The notes beneath the pieces are model-generated. The model was not told the DNA's origin, did no database searches, and saw only the letters and a program-made list of their open reading frames with translations. From Meghimatium bilineatum (Eukaryota > Mollusca > Gastropoda > Stylommatophora > Philomycidae): DNA of 64,000 bases. Positions within the stretch are counted from its first letter, which is position 1; every line of letters starts with the position of its first letter. The stretch covers positions 49,891,832 through 49,955,831 of the forward strand of contig CM067298.1 of assembly GCA_034231615.1 (NCBI GenBank), written 5' to 3'. Positions 55,801 to 58,819 of this stretch are shown piece after piece. The position numbers were made by a program, and so were the translations under genes.

Positions 55801-58292
55801 AAACTGTCAATCCCGGCGCGAGCAAAAACCAAAGCAGTTTGCTAGCCACTGCTCAATAATTTAAGACGATACAATTTTTTGAACATGGCGTCAGCGTTTA
55901 AGATAGCACACTTTTCACATATGGCGTCATTTTCTAGAAGACCAGGCTTTTTTACATATAGCGTCAGCTTCTTACACATCACCCACTTCAAAGGTGATAT
56001 CAGATTCGTACAGAACACTCTCTTTACACATAACTTCGATCTCTTGGAGAATATCATATTTCCACATTGCATCTATCTCTCATATAACACCCTTTACACA
56101 TATTGCATATATATCTTACATAACACCCTTTGCAGATATGCCATATATCTCTCACCCAACACTCTTTACACACATTTCATTTATCTTTCACATACCACTC
56201 TTTGCACACATCATATATCTCCCACATAATACACCTTTGACACTAAGTCATCCATCTCTCACACAAGACCATCTGCACACATGACAACTATCTCTCACAT
56301 AACATTTTTTCCACACAACATATCTATCACATAACCCGCTTTGCACACATGACATCTATGTCTCGCATAAGACAGAGCACACATGTCAACTATCTCTCAT
56401 AGAACATCCTTTGCAAACACAACATCTAGCTCACAGAGAACACTATTCGCATATATATCATCTATCACAGAACACGCTTTCCACACATTGCATCTATTTA
56501 GTACTGAACATCCATTTCACACACTCTTTTTGTAACAGAATACTCAAACATGTCACAATTTTCCTGCAGCGTACCAACTCCAAACATGTCATCAGTTTCC
56601 TGTAGCACATTTATGTCAAATATTTTAATCTGTGTATTACAGAACATCCACCTGAAATATTTCGTCTGTTTCTAACACACTGCACACTTTTCATCTGTTT
56701 GTTATTGTTTCTAACACACTGCACACTTTTCATCTGTTTGTTATTGTTTCTAACACACTGCACACTTTTCATCTGTTTGTTATTGTTTCTAACAAGACTG
56801 TCACTTAAAAAAATGTCATCTATTTAGAACAAACCACACATATTCTTCTTCTCGTTCATATAGTTGCATCATTTGTTTCTAACAGAACCATTTAAACTAA
56901 ATCATGTTTCTAATAGAACACCTATTTCAAACATATCAGTTTCTTATAGAATACATACATTTCACCTTCTTTTATCAGAAAACATATACACATATGTCAT
57001 CTGTTTCTATTTCTAACAGAACACCTTCATAAATGGCATGTGTTTTTAATATCACATTCTTAATAAATGGCATCTGTTTTGAAAAGAGCACCTTTCATTT
57101 ATGTAATGCATTTATTTGTTTATTAACTAGAGGTTTGCCTCATTTGGCTGAAACACAACCCTTTCAACTTAGGAAAGAGTTCCGTCTTGGTCATATCAGG
57201 GCGTCCTAAGGTGGGGGGAGGGGCTTTGTATTTTGTGGCTTAGTTGTCTGGTTGACACATGCAGTTTTTTTGCCCAGCAAAGTTGTAGCTGTGTCTTCTA
57301 GCTGAAGTCCTTTAGTGGAATATATTATGACGTGTTCATGTTTCTGTCAGATAATATGGTGTAGCCTGGTTGAAGTAACCATTAGAAGGACTTTTTGGGT
57401 GTGGTTTGGAATGATCATCTGAGTGTTGCCGTGAATGCTACAGCTATATGACGTCGTCTATTGGAAGGGTTCTGTATGGTTAACACTGCATCCTGCTTGA
57501 GTATGCTCTTCCTGTGTTTTCTAATCGTCGAGTTGAAGTTCAGTGACTGATCCCGTATCTTATATGTTCTCTTACATTGATAGCCTTGGCGTTCTGTATT
57601 TTCTTGTAGCCACCTTCATGTCAAAGAGTCGGAGTAGAAACCCGATGCTTAAATTTCACATGATTCTATCAGAACACTCTTTTTTAACATGCTATCTGTT
57701 TCTAACAGAACAACCTTCATCTGTTTCGAATATAGCACCCACTTCAAATATCCTATGCCATCTGATTTCACAAAACAAGCAGTTTAAACATTCCATATGT
57801 TTCCAATAGAACACTCACTTTAAACATTTCATCTGTTTACAACAGAACACCCACTGCTAGGTCATTCTTTTAGAACATCAATTTGAAACGAAAAACCAAC
57901 TCCACACAGTATATCTATTTGTAAAAGAATTCTTACGACAGTCAACTAGCATTCAATCCAACTTCAGAAATCGTCGTGCCACTTTCCACAATTCATACCT
58001 ACAAAATAAAATAACAACTTTAAAACTTCAGCACACATTAATGTTACCTTTATCTTCGTAGACTTCACCTCACCTCCTGTGTCGTCAGGTAGGCAAGTCT
58101 CCGGACGTGTAGCAGTCGGAGCTTTTTCATTTCCTAACGCCTCCAGTTTTTTCAGTTCCGAAATAGCTGTAGAATTAATCATCCACGACATAGATACGTT
58201 CATATTGAAGCGCATTATATACATATTGACAAATCCCAAACATGAAAAAATTGTCAGGATCAGACGAGCAGAGCAAAACAATGGTGTCCTTC
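14964..58292 (-). CDS. SLC17-family (sialin-like) transporter gene, 10 coding exons located, 5' exon missing
   Basis: Member of the SLC17 anion transporter group of the major facilitator superfamily (sialin, vesicular glutamate and phosphate-cotransporter-like proteins), expected to be a 12-helix membrane protein of lysosomes, vesicles or plasma membrane. Ten exons join in frame: 58292-58048, 51391-51288, 45655-45526, 44922-44835, 39722-39633, 36163-36027, 31731-31579, 27089-26957, 18515-18271, 15101-14964. Phases at the nine junctions are 0, 2, 0, 1, 1, 0, 0, 1, 0. Total is 1463 nt including TGA, about 486 residues plus the missing exon 1, close to the usual 470-560. Family motifs appear in order: FCSAR, MRFN, IQGLLASSFFWGY, QIPGGWLAE, WPAM, WAPLLER, DSPKVHP, NVVDIAP, GISNT, GKIQEW. 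Introns run from 603 bp to 8441 bp and are loaded with mobile elements. Substrate is not predictable, because several residues important in human sialin differ. A pseudogene is unlikely, since all splice sites and the frame are intact. Confidence 0.93.
16095..16170. repeat. 29-bp tandem duplication
   Basis: GGAACTGAGAGGAAATATAC followed by AGATAATA occurs twice in immediate succession, in the last SLC17 intron. Confidence 0.85.
16290..16400 (-). mobile_element. GAA-tailed SINE-like element, subfamily B, decayed
   Basis: AACTGTCGCTATATTTCTCT then TGCTGCAGGATAATATTCAT resembles the reverse of the subfamily-B insert and tail. Weak similarity. Confidence 0.35.
17133..17206. repeat. 35-bp tandem duplication
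   Basis: TCGACACCATTTGCTCTTTC plus AATCGACTA occurs twice, separated by AGCGTA. Confidence 0.85.
18271..18515 (-). CDS. SLC17-like gene, exon with TM9-TM11 (NVVDIAP)
   Basis: This 245-nt exon has 2 nt plus 81 codons. The acceptor has a strong tract (ATTTTTGTTTCAG) and the donor is GAA|GTAAGT. It encodes GTLIPGLLIIL, a helix ending in FQYGTGF, the SLC17 signature NVVDIAPQHAGVLFGISNT, and SGILAPLL. The open frame runs on upstream through a (TG)n tract. Phase and the clear acceptor at 18516-18517 show that the exon begins after that microsatellite. Confidence 0.95.
18565..18608. repeat. (AC)n microsatellite next to an SLC17 splice acceptor
   Basis: About 17 AC units followed by a short AT run. 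Read in the gene's direction this is (TG)n ending about 50 bp before the acceptor of the exon 18515-18271. Confidence 0.95.
19560..19906 (-). mobile_element. LINE fragment, downstream half (split by the DDE transposon)
   Basis: Minus-strand RKRVGVISCIKRIE, then QQVKWFSHLMRMNPNQIPV, AYNKIISGRKAKGRSRKQW, LNKHGLNATKATYLTLKGQ and LRLTATMNHSPVYRQ. The upstream half resumes at 22292. The RKRVG frame continues DKIRDEEI across the transposon, so the LINE predates it. Confidence 0.75.
20100..20430 (-). mobile_element. LINE-like relic inside the DDE transposon
   Basis: The minus strand gives, with frame changes, KFRYLGSTITD-like, LHEEIYxLISKAATTF and VKLTPRAWNNIKLT-like segments, as in the post-RT region of invertebrate LINEs. 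It lies between the transposase stop and the left TIR. Confidence 0.4.
20515..21799 (-). CDS. DDE-family transposase, two frames, D-D-83-E spacing
   Basis: Transposase of the IS630/Tc1/mariner superfamily; it would cut and join the element ends at TA. The N-terminal part (21799-21365, 144 codons) holds a helix-turn-helix-like region (GLCKRSFDRIVEASG, then VTLRKLKIWLK). The catalytic part (21417-20515, 300 codons) holds the first Asp in VYLDETWINAHH, the second in CLIMDNASYHN and the Glu in LNPIELMWAKVKG. By hand count 83 residues lie between the second Asp and the Glu, against 34-41 in classical Tc1/mariner groups. This is close to the DD82E group called Sailor, as I remember it. The two parts overlap by 53 nt and join at a T7/A7 homopolymer (21377-21383), so one indel separates them. 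Otherwise there are no stops over about 1.28 kb. The start at 21799 is the first ATG of the frame. Confidence 0.88.
22292..23125 (-). mobile_element. LINE relic, RT and upstream half (same copy as 19560-19906)
   Basis: Minus-strand decayed RT: a QQTFDSVDRNILW-like segment near 23100, a TRSGVRQGCVHS-like segment near 22930, then AKEFKYLGSIFSENGRLDRE and KCQTWSVTASQQRKIVK-like segments near 22330-22560, ending LDKIRDEEI at the transposon junction. Several stops. Confidence 0.65.
23500..23780 (+). mobile_element. Possible LINE C-terminal end with zinc-knuckle motif
   Basis: A plus-strand frame reads RTLYTPACTAIK and, in another frame, HPCMHCNKTFLAQMGPIGHP. The C-x-x-C ... G-x-x-x-H arrangement resembles the C2H2-like finger that closes many invertebrate LINE proteins. 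No neighbouring RT was found. Confidence 0.3.
23790..24820. other. AT-rich intronic DNA without recognised feature
   Basis: No coding stretch or repeat family that I can support, up to the (AT)n tract at 24825. Confidence 0.45.
24825..24882. repeat. (AT)n microsatellite
   Basis: About 58 bp of AT dinucleotides with single interruptions. Confidence 0.95.
25030..25190 (+). mobile_element. GAA-tailed SINE-like element, subfamily A
   Basis: TAGCTGCTCCATCTCATAGA, GGATGTGTCAGGTTGAATGG, GGACTTCATCCTGCTAATCG and TTTGAGAATGAACAAAGAAG align with the copy at 13951. Confidence 0.65.
25780..26290 (-). mobile_element. LINE RNase H and 3' relic
   Basis: The minus strand, in changing frames, gives GHxDIAGNEVVERLAK-like (RNase H end), then RRNQRLIFQFRIELAGTNSH and CPCCS. 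This is the order seen in the LINEs at 28800 and 40013. Strongly decayed. Confidence 0.45.
26427..26464. repeat. (AT)n microsatellite
   Basis: 38 bp of AT dinucleotides. Confidence 0.95.
26957..27089 (-). CDS. SLC17-like gene, exon with TM8
   Basis: This 133-nt exon has 44 codons plus 1 nt, acceptor TTTCGTTTTCAG and donor ATAG|GTAGAT. It encodes TGPISAIAYVGFF, helix 8, then VARKAGNSI. The final G plus GA from the next exon gives Gly, as in the sialin pattern of RR, SLIG. The Pro of the sialin motif SSLPYLG is Ala here. Confidence 0.94.
27700..28060 (+). mobile_element. LINE 3' fragment (family of 10845 and 19560)
   Basis: The plus strand has VVKYIEKQRLKSFGHLTRIN, then RGRTRRK, ATIRTIARKP and LHLTAKTERRLY, the same order as IEYIERQQVKWFGHLMRM in related copies. 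Stops interrupt it. Confidence 0.5.
28800..29515 (+). mobile_element. RNase H-type LINE 3' end with GAA tail
   Basis: Frames on the plus strand: YDAEIQAINMATKKLLNS (RNase H Asp/Glu region); KLLNELSEQYRITMQWIPSH then CGIPGNEKGDQLAKEGS at 28939-29184; and IILRLRTGHNRLRSHM, CTRGQAAQSAKYIHQEC and YGTLYELQKT at 29195-29515. The end is TTCAAGTGAACGAAAGAAG then a GAA run. Sister of the minus-strand copy at 40013-41572. At least two frame changes; 5'-truncated. Confidence 0.82.
29572..30459. repeat. 43-bp minisatellite, about 20 copies
   Basis: The unit is GAGACATTGATTGTGTGATT then CTTTAATGTGGTATGATAAG and AAT. Copies at 30060-30440 alternate between a GATATGAAG and a GCTAAGAAT version, giving an 86-bp dimer pattern. 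It ends at a Penelope-like fragment. Confidence 0.97.
30470..30665 (-). mobile_element. Penelope-like element, RT fragment
   Basis: The minus strand reads TKIGPSYASLFMGHLEHLIF then FYHRYINDIFVFAD, matching the Penelope-like RT palm (GTxMGPSYA ... YxRYIDDI). About 60 codons, broken at both ends. It lies head to head with the plus-strand fragment at 30666. Confidence 0.7.
30666..31345 (+). mobile_element. Penelope-like element, terminal noncoding region
   Basis: Pyrimidine-rich sequence ending with CCTGATGACGGCTTTTTAGT then TGAAACGTCG, a conserved tag that also follows the GIY-YIG region at 50.7 kb (GACAAAGGCCTTTTGGTTCG then AAACGTCG). The function is noncoding terminal sequence; assignment rests on the shared tag. 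Confidence 0.5.
31579..31731 (-). CDS. SLC17-like gene, exon with TM7
   Basis: This 153-nt exon has exactly 51 codons, acceptor TTTCAAACAG and donor CAG|GTACGC. It encodes TPWQEIFT, then helix 7 with WGLMIAHTMANFTMYTL, matching the sialin order VPW, WAIVVAH, NWTFYTLL, then a Y-L-H-D-A-L segment. The Pro usually present in LLPTYM is missing (NIAKYL here). A full-length GAA-tailed SINE-like element lies about 80 bp upstream of the acceptor in the same orientation. Confidence 0.95.
31812..32095 (-). mobile_element. GAA-tailed SINE-like element, subfamily A, longest copy
   Basis: In the sense direction it starts CCTCCTTACCGCCCGTGTTT, then TGCCGGGTCCCGAAAGGGG, CACGCATGTCGTAAAAGGCG and ACTAAGTAGG, then the core GAAGTCAGATGTGTTAGGC and the tail TTTGAGAACGAATGCAGAAG. 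This is about 284 bp. It lies in the intron about 80 bp before an SLC17 acceptor, in the gene's orientation. Confidence 0.8.
32107..32565. repeat. Two divergent direct repeats of about 65 bp flanking 320 bp
   Basis: GTAAATTCAAGTAGGAAGCA (near 32115) and GTAAATTCAGATAGGAAGCA (near 32499) begin two copies that continue through a TTCTTACAACTGAC segment. The enclosed DNA has no recognised gene. Confidence 0.75.
32600..33290 (-). mobile_element. LINE post-RT relic
   Basis: The minus strand begins IKDGHLDREIETRFKKANDV then LHPKINMEVKEQLIKRLFVA (33281-33072). With shifts it continues to IEYIEIQQIKWFGHLMRIN near 32900. Same family as 19560 and 10845. Confidence 0.6.
33300..33840. other. Intronic DNA without recognised feature
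   Basis: A short open stretch (33512-33760) has no motif I recognise. Nothing else is supported. Confidence 0.4.
33850..35205 (+). mobile_element. RTE-like LINE fragment, RT to C-terminus
   Basis: The plus strand has TGFRSGRRTRDHILNMRLII, then STVLDYSKAFDCVQHQQLW (RT motif with the first Asp), GVRQGCTLSP, CYADDTVPL, EYLGANINGAGDCMAEIRK, FPVATYSCETWTQ, CYRKILRISRK, LFGHIKRHNCLERQIMEG, RRKSRPRRRWTDDIEDN and WKQCVT with a stop at 35201. Frame changes and stops are present. Related 3' pieces lie at 7100 and 45785. Confidence 0.82.
35247..35340 (+). mobile_element. Possible hAT terminal remnant
   Basis: ATAGGTTCTCAAACTGTTTC then GGACCACTACTCCCTTTG resembles the CAGTGGTTCTCAAAC start of many hAT elements. 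No matching other end was found. Confidence 0.3.
36027..36163 (-). CDS. SLC17-like gene, exon with TM6 and central cytoplasmic loop
   Basis: This 137-nt exon has 2 nt plus 45 codons, acceptor TTGTCTACAG and donor AAG|GTTAGT. It encodes a very aromatic helix (IVWFFFWCYFVY) followed by DSPKVHPRISKAEKSYI, the family's charged central loop (sialin has DTP, HKRIS and EKEYI here). It ends in phase 0 before the PW-starting segment in the next exon. A LINE fragment on the other strand starts about 130 bp upstream of its acceptor. Confidence 0.95.
36290..37306 (+). mobile_element. LINE fragment, linker and RT start
   Basis: The plus strand has KVKLIIKEAKVNSWNKYGEH, an open stretch 36570-36983 (SINRKVNWKVYFQELYNPT, DILNQEQEEALKHSPSNKSP, AWSERKVPDDCQKSVIVPIW, KNKGSKRE), then shifted LNPSQFGFRRRASCTDALFT and RTDRNIIWETLEIYNIRGQL-like segments. 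It ends abruptly where the MITE at 37305 starts. Confidence 0.75.
37305..37532. mobile_element. hAT-type MITE, copy with four 24-bp units
   Basis: Shares GGGGCCCTTTA, CCCTAAGCTATA and the end TTATAGGTAAATCCGG with the MITE at 35-199. It has four tandem 24-bp units (37315-37410, CCCTAAGCTATTTGAGATAT core) where the other copy has one. The left terminal repeat is missing, lost at the junction with the LINE. Confidence 0.65.
38067..38245. repeat. 33-bp tandem array, about 5 copies
   Basis: The unit is AGTGTAAAGTAAATAAATAC then CGGGAGACGCACC, with increasing divergence towards both ends. Confidence 0.85.
39345..39515 (+). mobile_element. GAA-tailed SINE-like element, subfamily B
   Basis: GACGGATGTGTCGGGCCACT, GGCGCAAATAAAACTGCGAC, GGACTGCATCCTGCTGGAGT, the insert with ACTGCTACAGGAGAGATCC, then TTTGAGAATAAACGCTGAAG and a GAA run. 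It lies about 120 bp below the 3' end of an SLC17 exon. Confidence 0.75.
39633..39722 (-). CDS. SLC17-like gene, exon with TM5 (LLGMVITFP ... WPFVFYFA)
   Basis: This 90-nt exon has 2 nt, 29 codons and 1 nt. The donor is GCAG|GTAATG; the acceptor AAAG is preceded by an AT-rich rather than pyrimidine-rich tract. It encodes SLLGMVITFP, a short luminal segment with CDSS, and GWPFVFYFAG, matching the sialin pattern of GTVISLP followed by W-x-x-VFYFFG. Confidence 0.93.
40013..41572 (-). mobile_element. RNase H-type LINE, 3' half with GAA tail
   Basis: Reading down the minus strand: post-RT LTKTKSSHIKIDGELLKEDK, then QPTYLGVTFDAKLTWKQHIN (41569-41330); VQNQTLRIMLGAMKSTPIAE, WVSVYTDGSARSAVWNGGAG (RNase H start; 41248-40730); WIPSHCGIPGNEKADQLA-like with a shift; and DDCRIVNRPGQVIMLRLRAG then CTCGQAAQSAKHVLQQCSGH and GTLYELQRT (40389-40054). 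The (GAA)n tail lies at 40016-40032. 5'-truncated, with a few frame changes. Confidence 0.88.
41580..43065. other. AT-rich intronic DNA without recognised feature
   Basis: About 1.5 kb. No frame, repeat family or RNA gene that I can support. Confidence 0.45.
43070..43320 (-). mobile_element. Possible LINE C-terminal relic
   Basis: Minus strand, with shifts: NVLRADINRIHHQSLEWIPT then GKRTSGRPKQ, and YRQKWRALTSALCAKGK. This resembles the basic GRPRxxW and DRxxWRxLVxxLC ending of LINE proteins. Confidence 0.45.
44835..44922 (-). CDS. SLC17-like gene, short exon with the WPAM / WAPLLER motif
   Basis: This 88-nt exon has 29 codons plus 1 nt. The acceptor is ATGTTTTATAG and the donor is G|GTAACA. 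It encodes GVQWPAMYVIW then RWAPLLERQKL, the most conserved SLC17 segment between helices 4 and 5. It is too short to stand out as an open frame, but it fits exactly between the phase-0 end of the exon at 45526 and the phase-1 start of the exon at 39722. The His after PAM in sialin (position 183) is Tyr here. Confidence 0.93.
45526..45655 (-). CDS. SLC17-like gene, exon with TM3 to start of TM4
   Basis: This 130-nt exon has 1 nt plus 43 codons, an acceptor TTATTTCAG and a perfect donor CAG|GTAAGT. It encodes YGGKYFFGVAIF, then LLTPMAA, then the start of helix 4 (RIILGLMQ). In human sialin this helix reads with Glu at the two positions that are Leu and Gln here (LEGLGEG against ILGLMQG). It joins in phase 0 to the short exon 603 bp downstream. 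Confidence 0.95.
45785..46015 (-). mobile_element. LINE 3' fragment (family of 33850-35205)
   Basis: The minus strand reads FGHIKRDNNCLERQIMEG-like (with a shift), then RVPGKRRRGRPRRRWTDDIK, SIENASHIAQDRERFREF and GKTTFWKEYVT followed by a stop. It lies in the intron about 130 bp upstream of the SLC17 exon at 45655. Confidence 0.8.
46020..46940. other. Pyrimidine-rich intronic DNA without recognised feature
   Basis: T/C-rich on the plus strand, with a C run at 46426-46437. It may be decayed mobile DNA; nothing specific is supported. Confidence 0.4.
47050..48760 (+). mobile_element. RNase H-type LINE, RT to C-terminus (second family)
   Basis: The plus strand has SPVLFNVYT, SYVDDILVYRQGRDRERIAR (RT catalytic YVDD), TMKYLGVMLDRSLSFKDHVD, LLFLLYQGLVVAVVE, RIQNEAMRIILGCTRDTSAR, LKITADKEHPLHPEI, IIIYTDESVERHIRSSW (RNase H start), then in a second frame LQWVCSQTVCEHACILSDSM, FVLGHAGIRGNERADRLAAH and a tail with DADDSCSMIRI-like sequence ending KKRSSGVQ. 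It needs about four frame changes. A related copy lies inverted at 51820-53560. Confidence 0.85.
48960..49790 (-). mobile_element. LINE fragment, RT to post-RT
   Basis: The minus strand has DKLNDLLFADDQVLIATTEE (RT catalytic FADD), LHITCQKFNMKINIE, then after a stop MAIAKKERNITISIDDKHLK, VNEFTYLGSIISSEGKTSKE and LYKTIIIPALCYQFQTWTMT. The 5' end abuts the (AT)n tract at 49794. Confidence 0.8.
49794..49883. repeat. (AT)n microsatellite, 90 bp
   Basis: About 45 uninterrupted AT units, the longest in the window, at the 5' end of a truncated LINE. Confidence 0.97.
50135..50770 (+). mobile_element. Penelope-like element, GIY-YIG region and 3' tag
   Basis: The plus strand has FTYESRNIICVIICIRCGKG then YIGETGLRLS, followed by HHYAIKHRTPTHVGNNFN, DDRSRYALEKRLIF and LGTLKPFGLNSDHSF. 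This is the GIY-YIG endonuclease arrangement that ends Penelope-like proteins (C-x-x-C-x3-YIGET, then H, R, E and LNTxxPxGLN). The tag GACAAAGGCCTTTTGGTTCG then AAACGTCG follows at about 50700. Broken and 5'-truncated. Confidence 0.8.
50756..51031 (-). CDS. Unrecognised open stretch, 91 codons
   Basis: Open on the minus strand from MKRRLIIALHESIFYTQGQS to a stop at 50756. I do not recognise it. It has balanced composition with segments SKDDGEYRDANSRVISQRL and NINLTWETGYEYLLNDECHT. It lies in an SLC17 intron just after the Penelope-like tag and may be part of a mobile element. Confidence 0.2.
   Translation of the reverse strand: MKRRLIIALHESIFYTQGQSVVIRHSKDDGEYRDANSRVISQRLAQTEESFSMDNINLTWETGYEYLLNDECHTITVGCLREIIYTTEHMI
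51288..51391 (-). CDS. SLC17-like gene, exon with TM2 region (FFWGY / QIPGGWLAE)
   Basis: This 104-nt exon has 34 codons plus 2 nt, with an acceptor after CCAAG and donor GTTAGT. It encodes the family signature in which a Trp and IQG precede the second helix (SSFFWGYMITQIPGG), ending WLAE. The last two bases (AG) plus the first base of the next exon give Arg, the expected residue before YGGK. It starts in phase 0, matching the exon at 58048. The acceptor has a weak pyrimidine tract. The reading frame is nevertheless unambiguous. Confidence 0.93.
51505..51600 (-). mobile_element. GAA-tailed SINE-like element, fragment
   Basis: GGTTGCAGTCTGAAGAACTA then GTTGTGTCACAGTTTACAGC and GCGATATCCATGCATTTCG match the reverse of the family core. 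Confidence 0.5.
51820..53560 (-). mobile_element. RNase H-type LINE relic (family of 47050-48760)
   Basis: The minus strand has AQGLPNGSPISPLIFNVCTY (53418-53203), a YADDLLLYTYGRNTRD-like catalytic segment, TMKYLGITFDRSQYF, then VNRPEIVQYEAMRAALGCTR, PIAAMRFLLDLPSIKARHKI and AQVKEYFKVANNDHHLLHQ (52836-52573), EAEDILSRFCELEKVGRGYE (52548-52357), TIIYTDGSVTQETNK and GHAGIRGNE. The same order as 47050-48760, with many frame changes. Confidence 0.82.
53930..54260 (+). mobile_element. Possible LINE 3' relic
   Basis: The plus strand has KEVLQSSNIEEGWLLNNIIT and, in another frame, LISRWQSTRQQRKRPPKTTI. A basic GRP-like stretch of this kind is typical near LINE ends. Weak. Confidence 0.3.
54300..55045. 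other. Intronic DNA without recognised feature
   Basis: AT-rich, with a G run at 54578-54588. Nothing specific is supported. Confidence 0.4.
55052..55320 (+). mobile_element. tRNA-derived SINE with conserved central domain
   Basis: The head GGGAGCCGCGTTATCGCAGT then GGTTAGCGCACTGGCTTCG is a good tRNA 5' half with A box. GATCCTGTGTTTATTCCCCA is a decayed B box. The body GTCGACCCAGCCTTAAATGG then GTACCGGATTAATCTGGGAA and GTAAAGACTGCGAGG matches the relic at 8398. The end is ATTAATAAATGCTATGGG. Confidence 0.85.
55520..55640 (+). mobile_element. GAA-tailed SINE-like element, subfamily B, decayed
   Basis: TTCTTTGGACTACATGCTGG then AAAACTAGTCATGTTG matches the subfamily-B core and insert. Tail not seen. 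Confidence 0.4.
55880..57115. repeat. Degenerate tandem array of about 31-35 bp, first block
   Basis: Repeating pattern of CACATAACACCCTTTACACA then TATGTCATCTATCTCT with heavy divergence. From about 56530 it shifts to a related form (TTTCATCTGTTTCTAACAGA then ACACC). Within it, 56663-56790 holds three nearly exact 39-bp copies (TTTCTAACACACTGCACACT core), a recent local amplification. Confidence 0.8.
57120..57640. other. Unrecognised insert interrupting the degenerate array
   Basis: About 520 bp with G-rich segments (GGTGGGGGGAGGGGC) lacking the array motif, which resumes after it. No terminal repeats or coding stretch were recognised. Confidence 0.4.
57645..57870. repeat. Degenerate tandem array, second block
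   Basis: TCTATCAGAACACTCTTTTT, CTGTTTCTAACAGAACAACC, TTTCCAATAGAACACTCACT and TTTACAACAGAACACCCACT continue the array pattern of 55880-57115, close to the donor of the SLC17 exon at 58048. Confidence 0.7.
58048..58292 (-). CDS. SLC17-like gene, exon carrying TM1 and first luminal loop
   Basis: This 245-nt exon follows a good acceptor (a pyrimidine-rich stretch ending TTCATTCAG) and ends at AAG before GTAACA. It begins with two bases that complete a codon started in the unseen previous exon, and ends in phase 0. It encodes FCSAR, the first transmembrane helix with GFVNMYIMRFN, and a hydrophilic loop with an N-glycosylation sequon (NST) and a stretch rich in E, K and T. The Arg of MRFN matches Arg39 of human sialin. 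The start codon must lie upstream. No short exon with ATG and a phase-1 donor was convincing between 58293 and 64000. Confidence 0.92.
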
Positions 58293-58481
58293 CTGAATGA
58301 ATACAAACAGTTGCAAGGTCAAATTTAAATACAAACATTTACAATGTTACTAAGAAATAAAGATATTACACTAGAAACAAAGAAAGCGCTTTCAACACCA
58401 TATTTTTTTTTACCAATGTTGTGTTATTAGTGTCAAACTTGGACATTAGATTCTAGAACAATTTAGGCCAACACCACTGAA

Positions 58482-58816
58482 ATGAAATATGTGAGACGTA
58501 TGATTGGAGTTAGCTTGAGAGACAAAATGAGGAATGAAGAACTAAGAACACAATTAGGAATCACGTCAACAATAGAATGTATCCAGAAACAACAAGTTAA
58601 ATGGTTCAGTCACATAACCAGACAAAATGAGCAAAGTATTATCCATAAAACCGTTAACAAACAATACGAAAATAGTCGACCTATTGGACGCCCTCATAAA
58701 TGTGGTTAGATAGTGTTAGAGATATTTGGAAATAACACCGGAAGAGGCAAATAGGACAATAGACCGTACACTCACTCTCCCTTCAACACCGAAAGGACAG
58801 AAAGAAGAAGAAGAAC
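58482..58816 (+). mobile_element. LINE 3' end with GAA tail
   Basis: The plus strand reads YVRRMIGVSLRDKMRNEELR then TQLGITSTIECIQKQQVKWF and SHITRQNEQSIIHKTVNKQY. It continues after a stop to the tail CAGAAAGAAGAAGAAGAAC. It lies about 190 bp upstream of the SLC17 exon at 58292, on the other strand. Confidence 0.72.
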
Positions 58817-58819
58817 ATT

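Noticed and set aside
55879-56284. Overlapping plus-strand frames of 96-116 codons
   Set aside because: They are explained by the tandem array with its few stops. No protein family motif is present.
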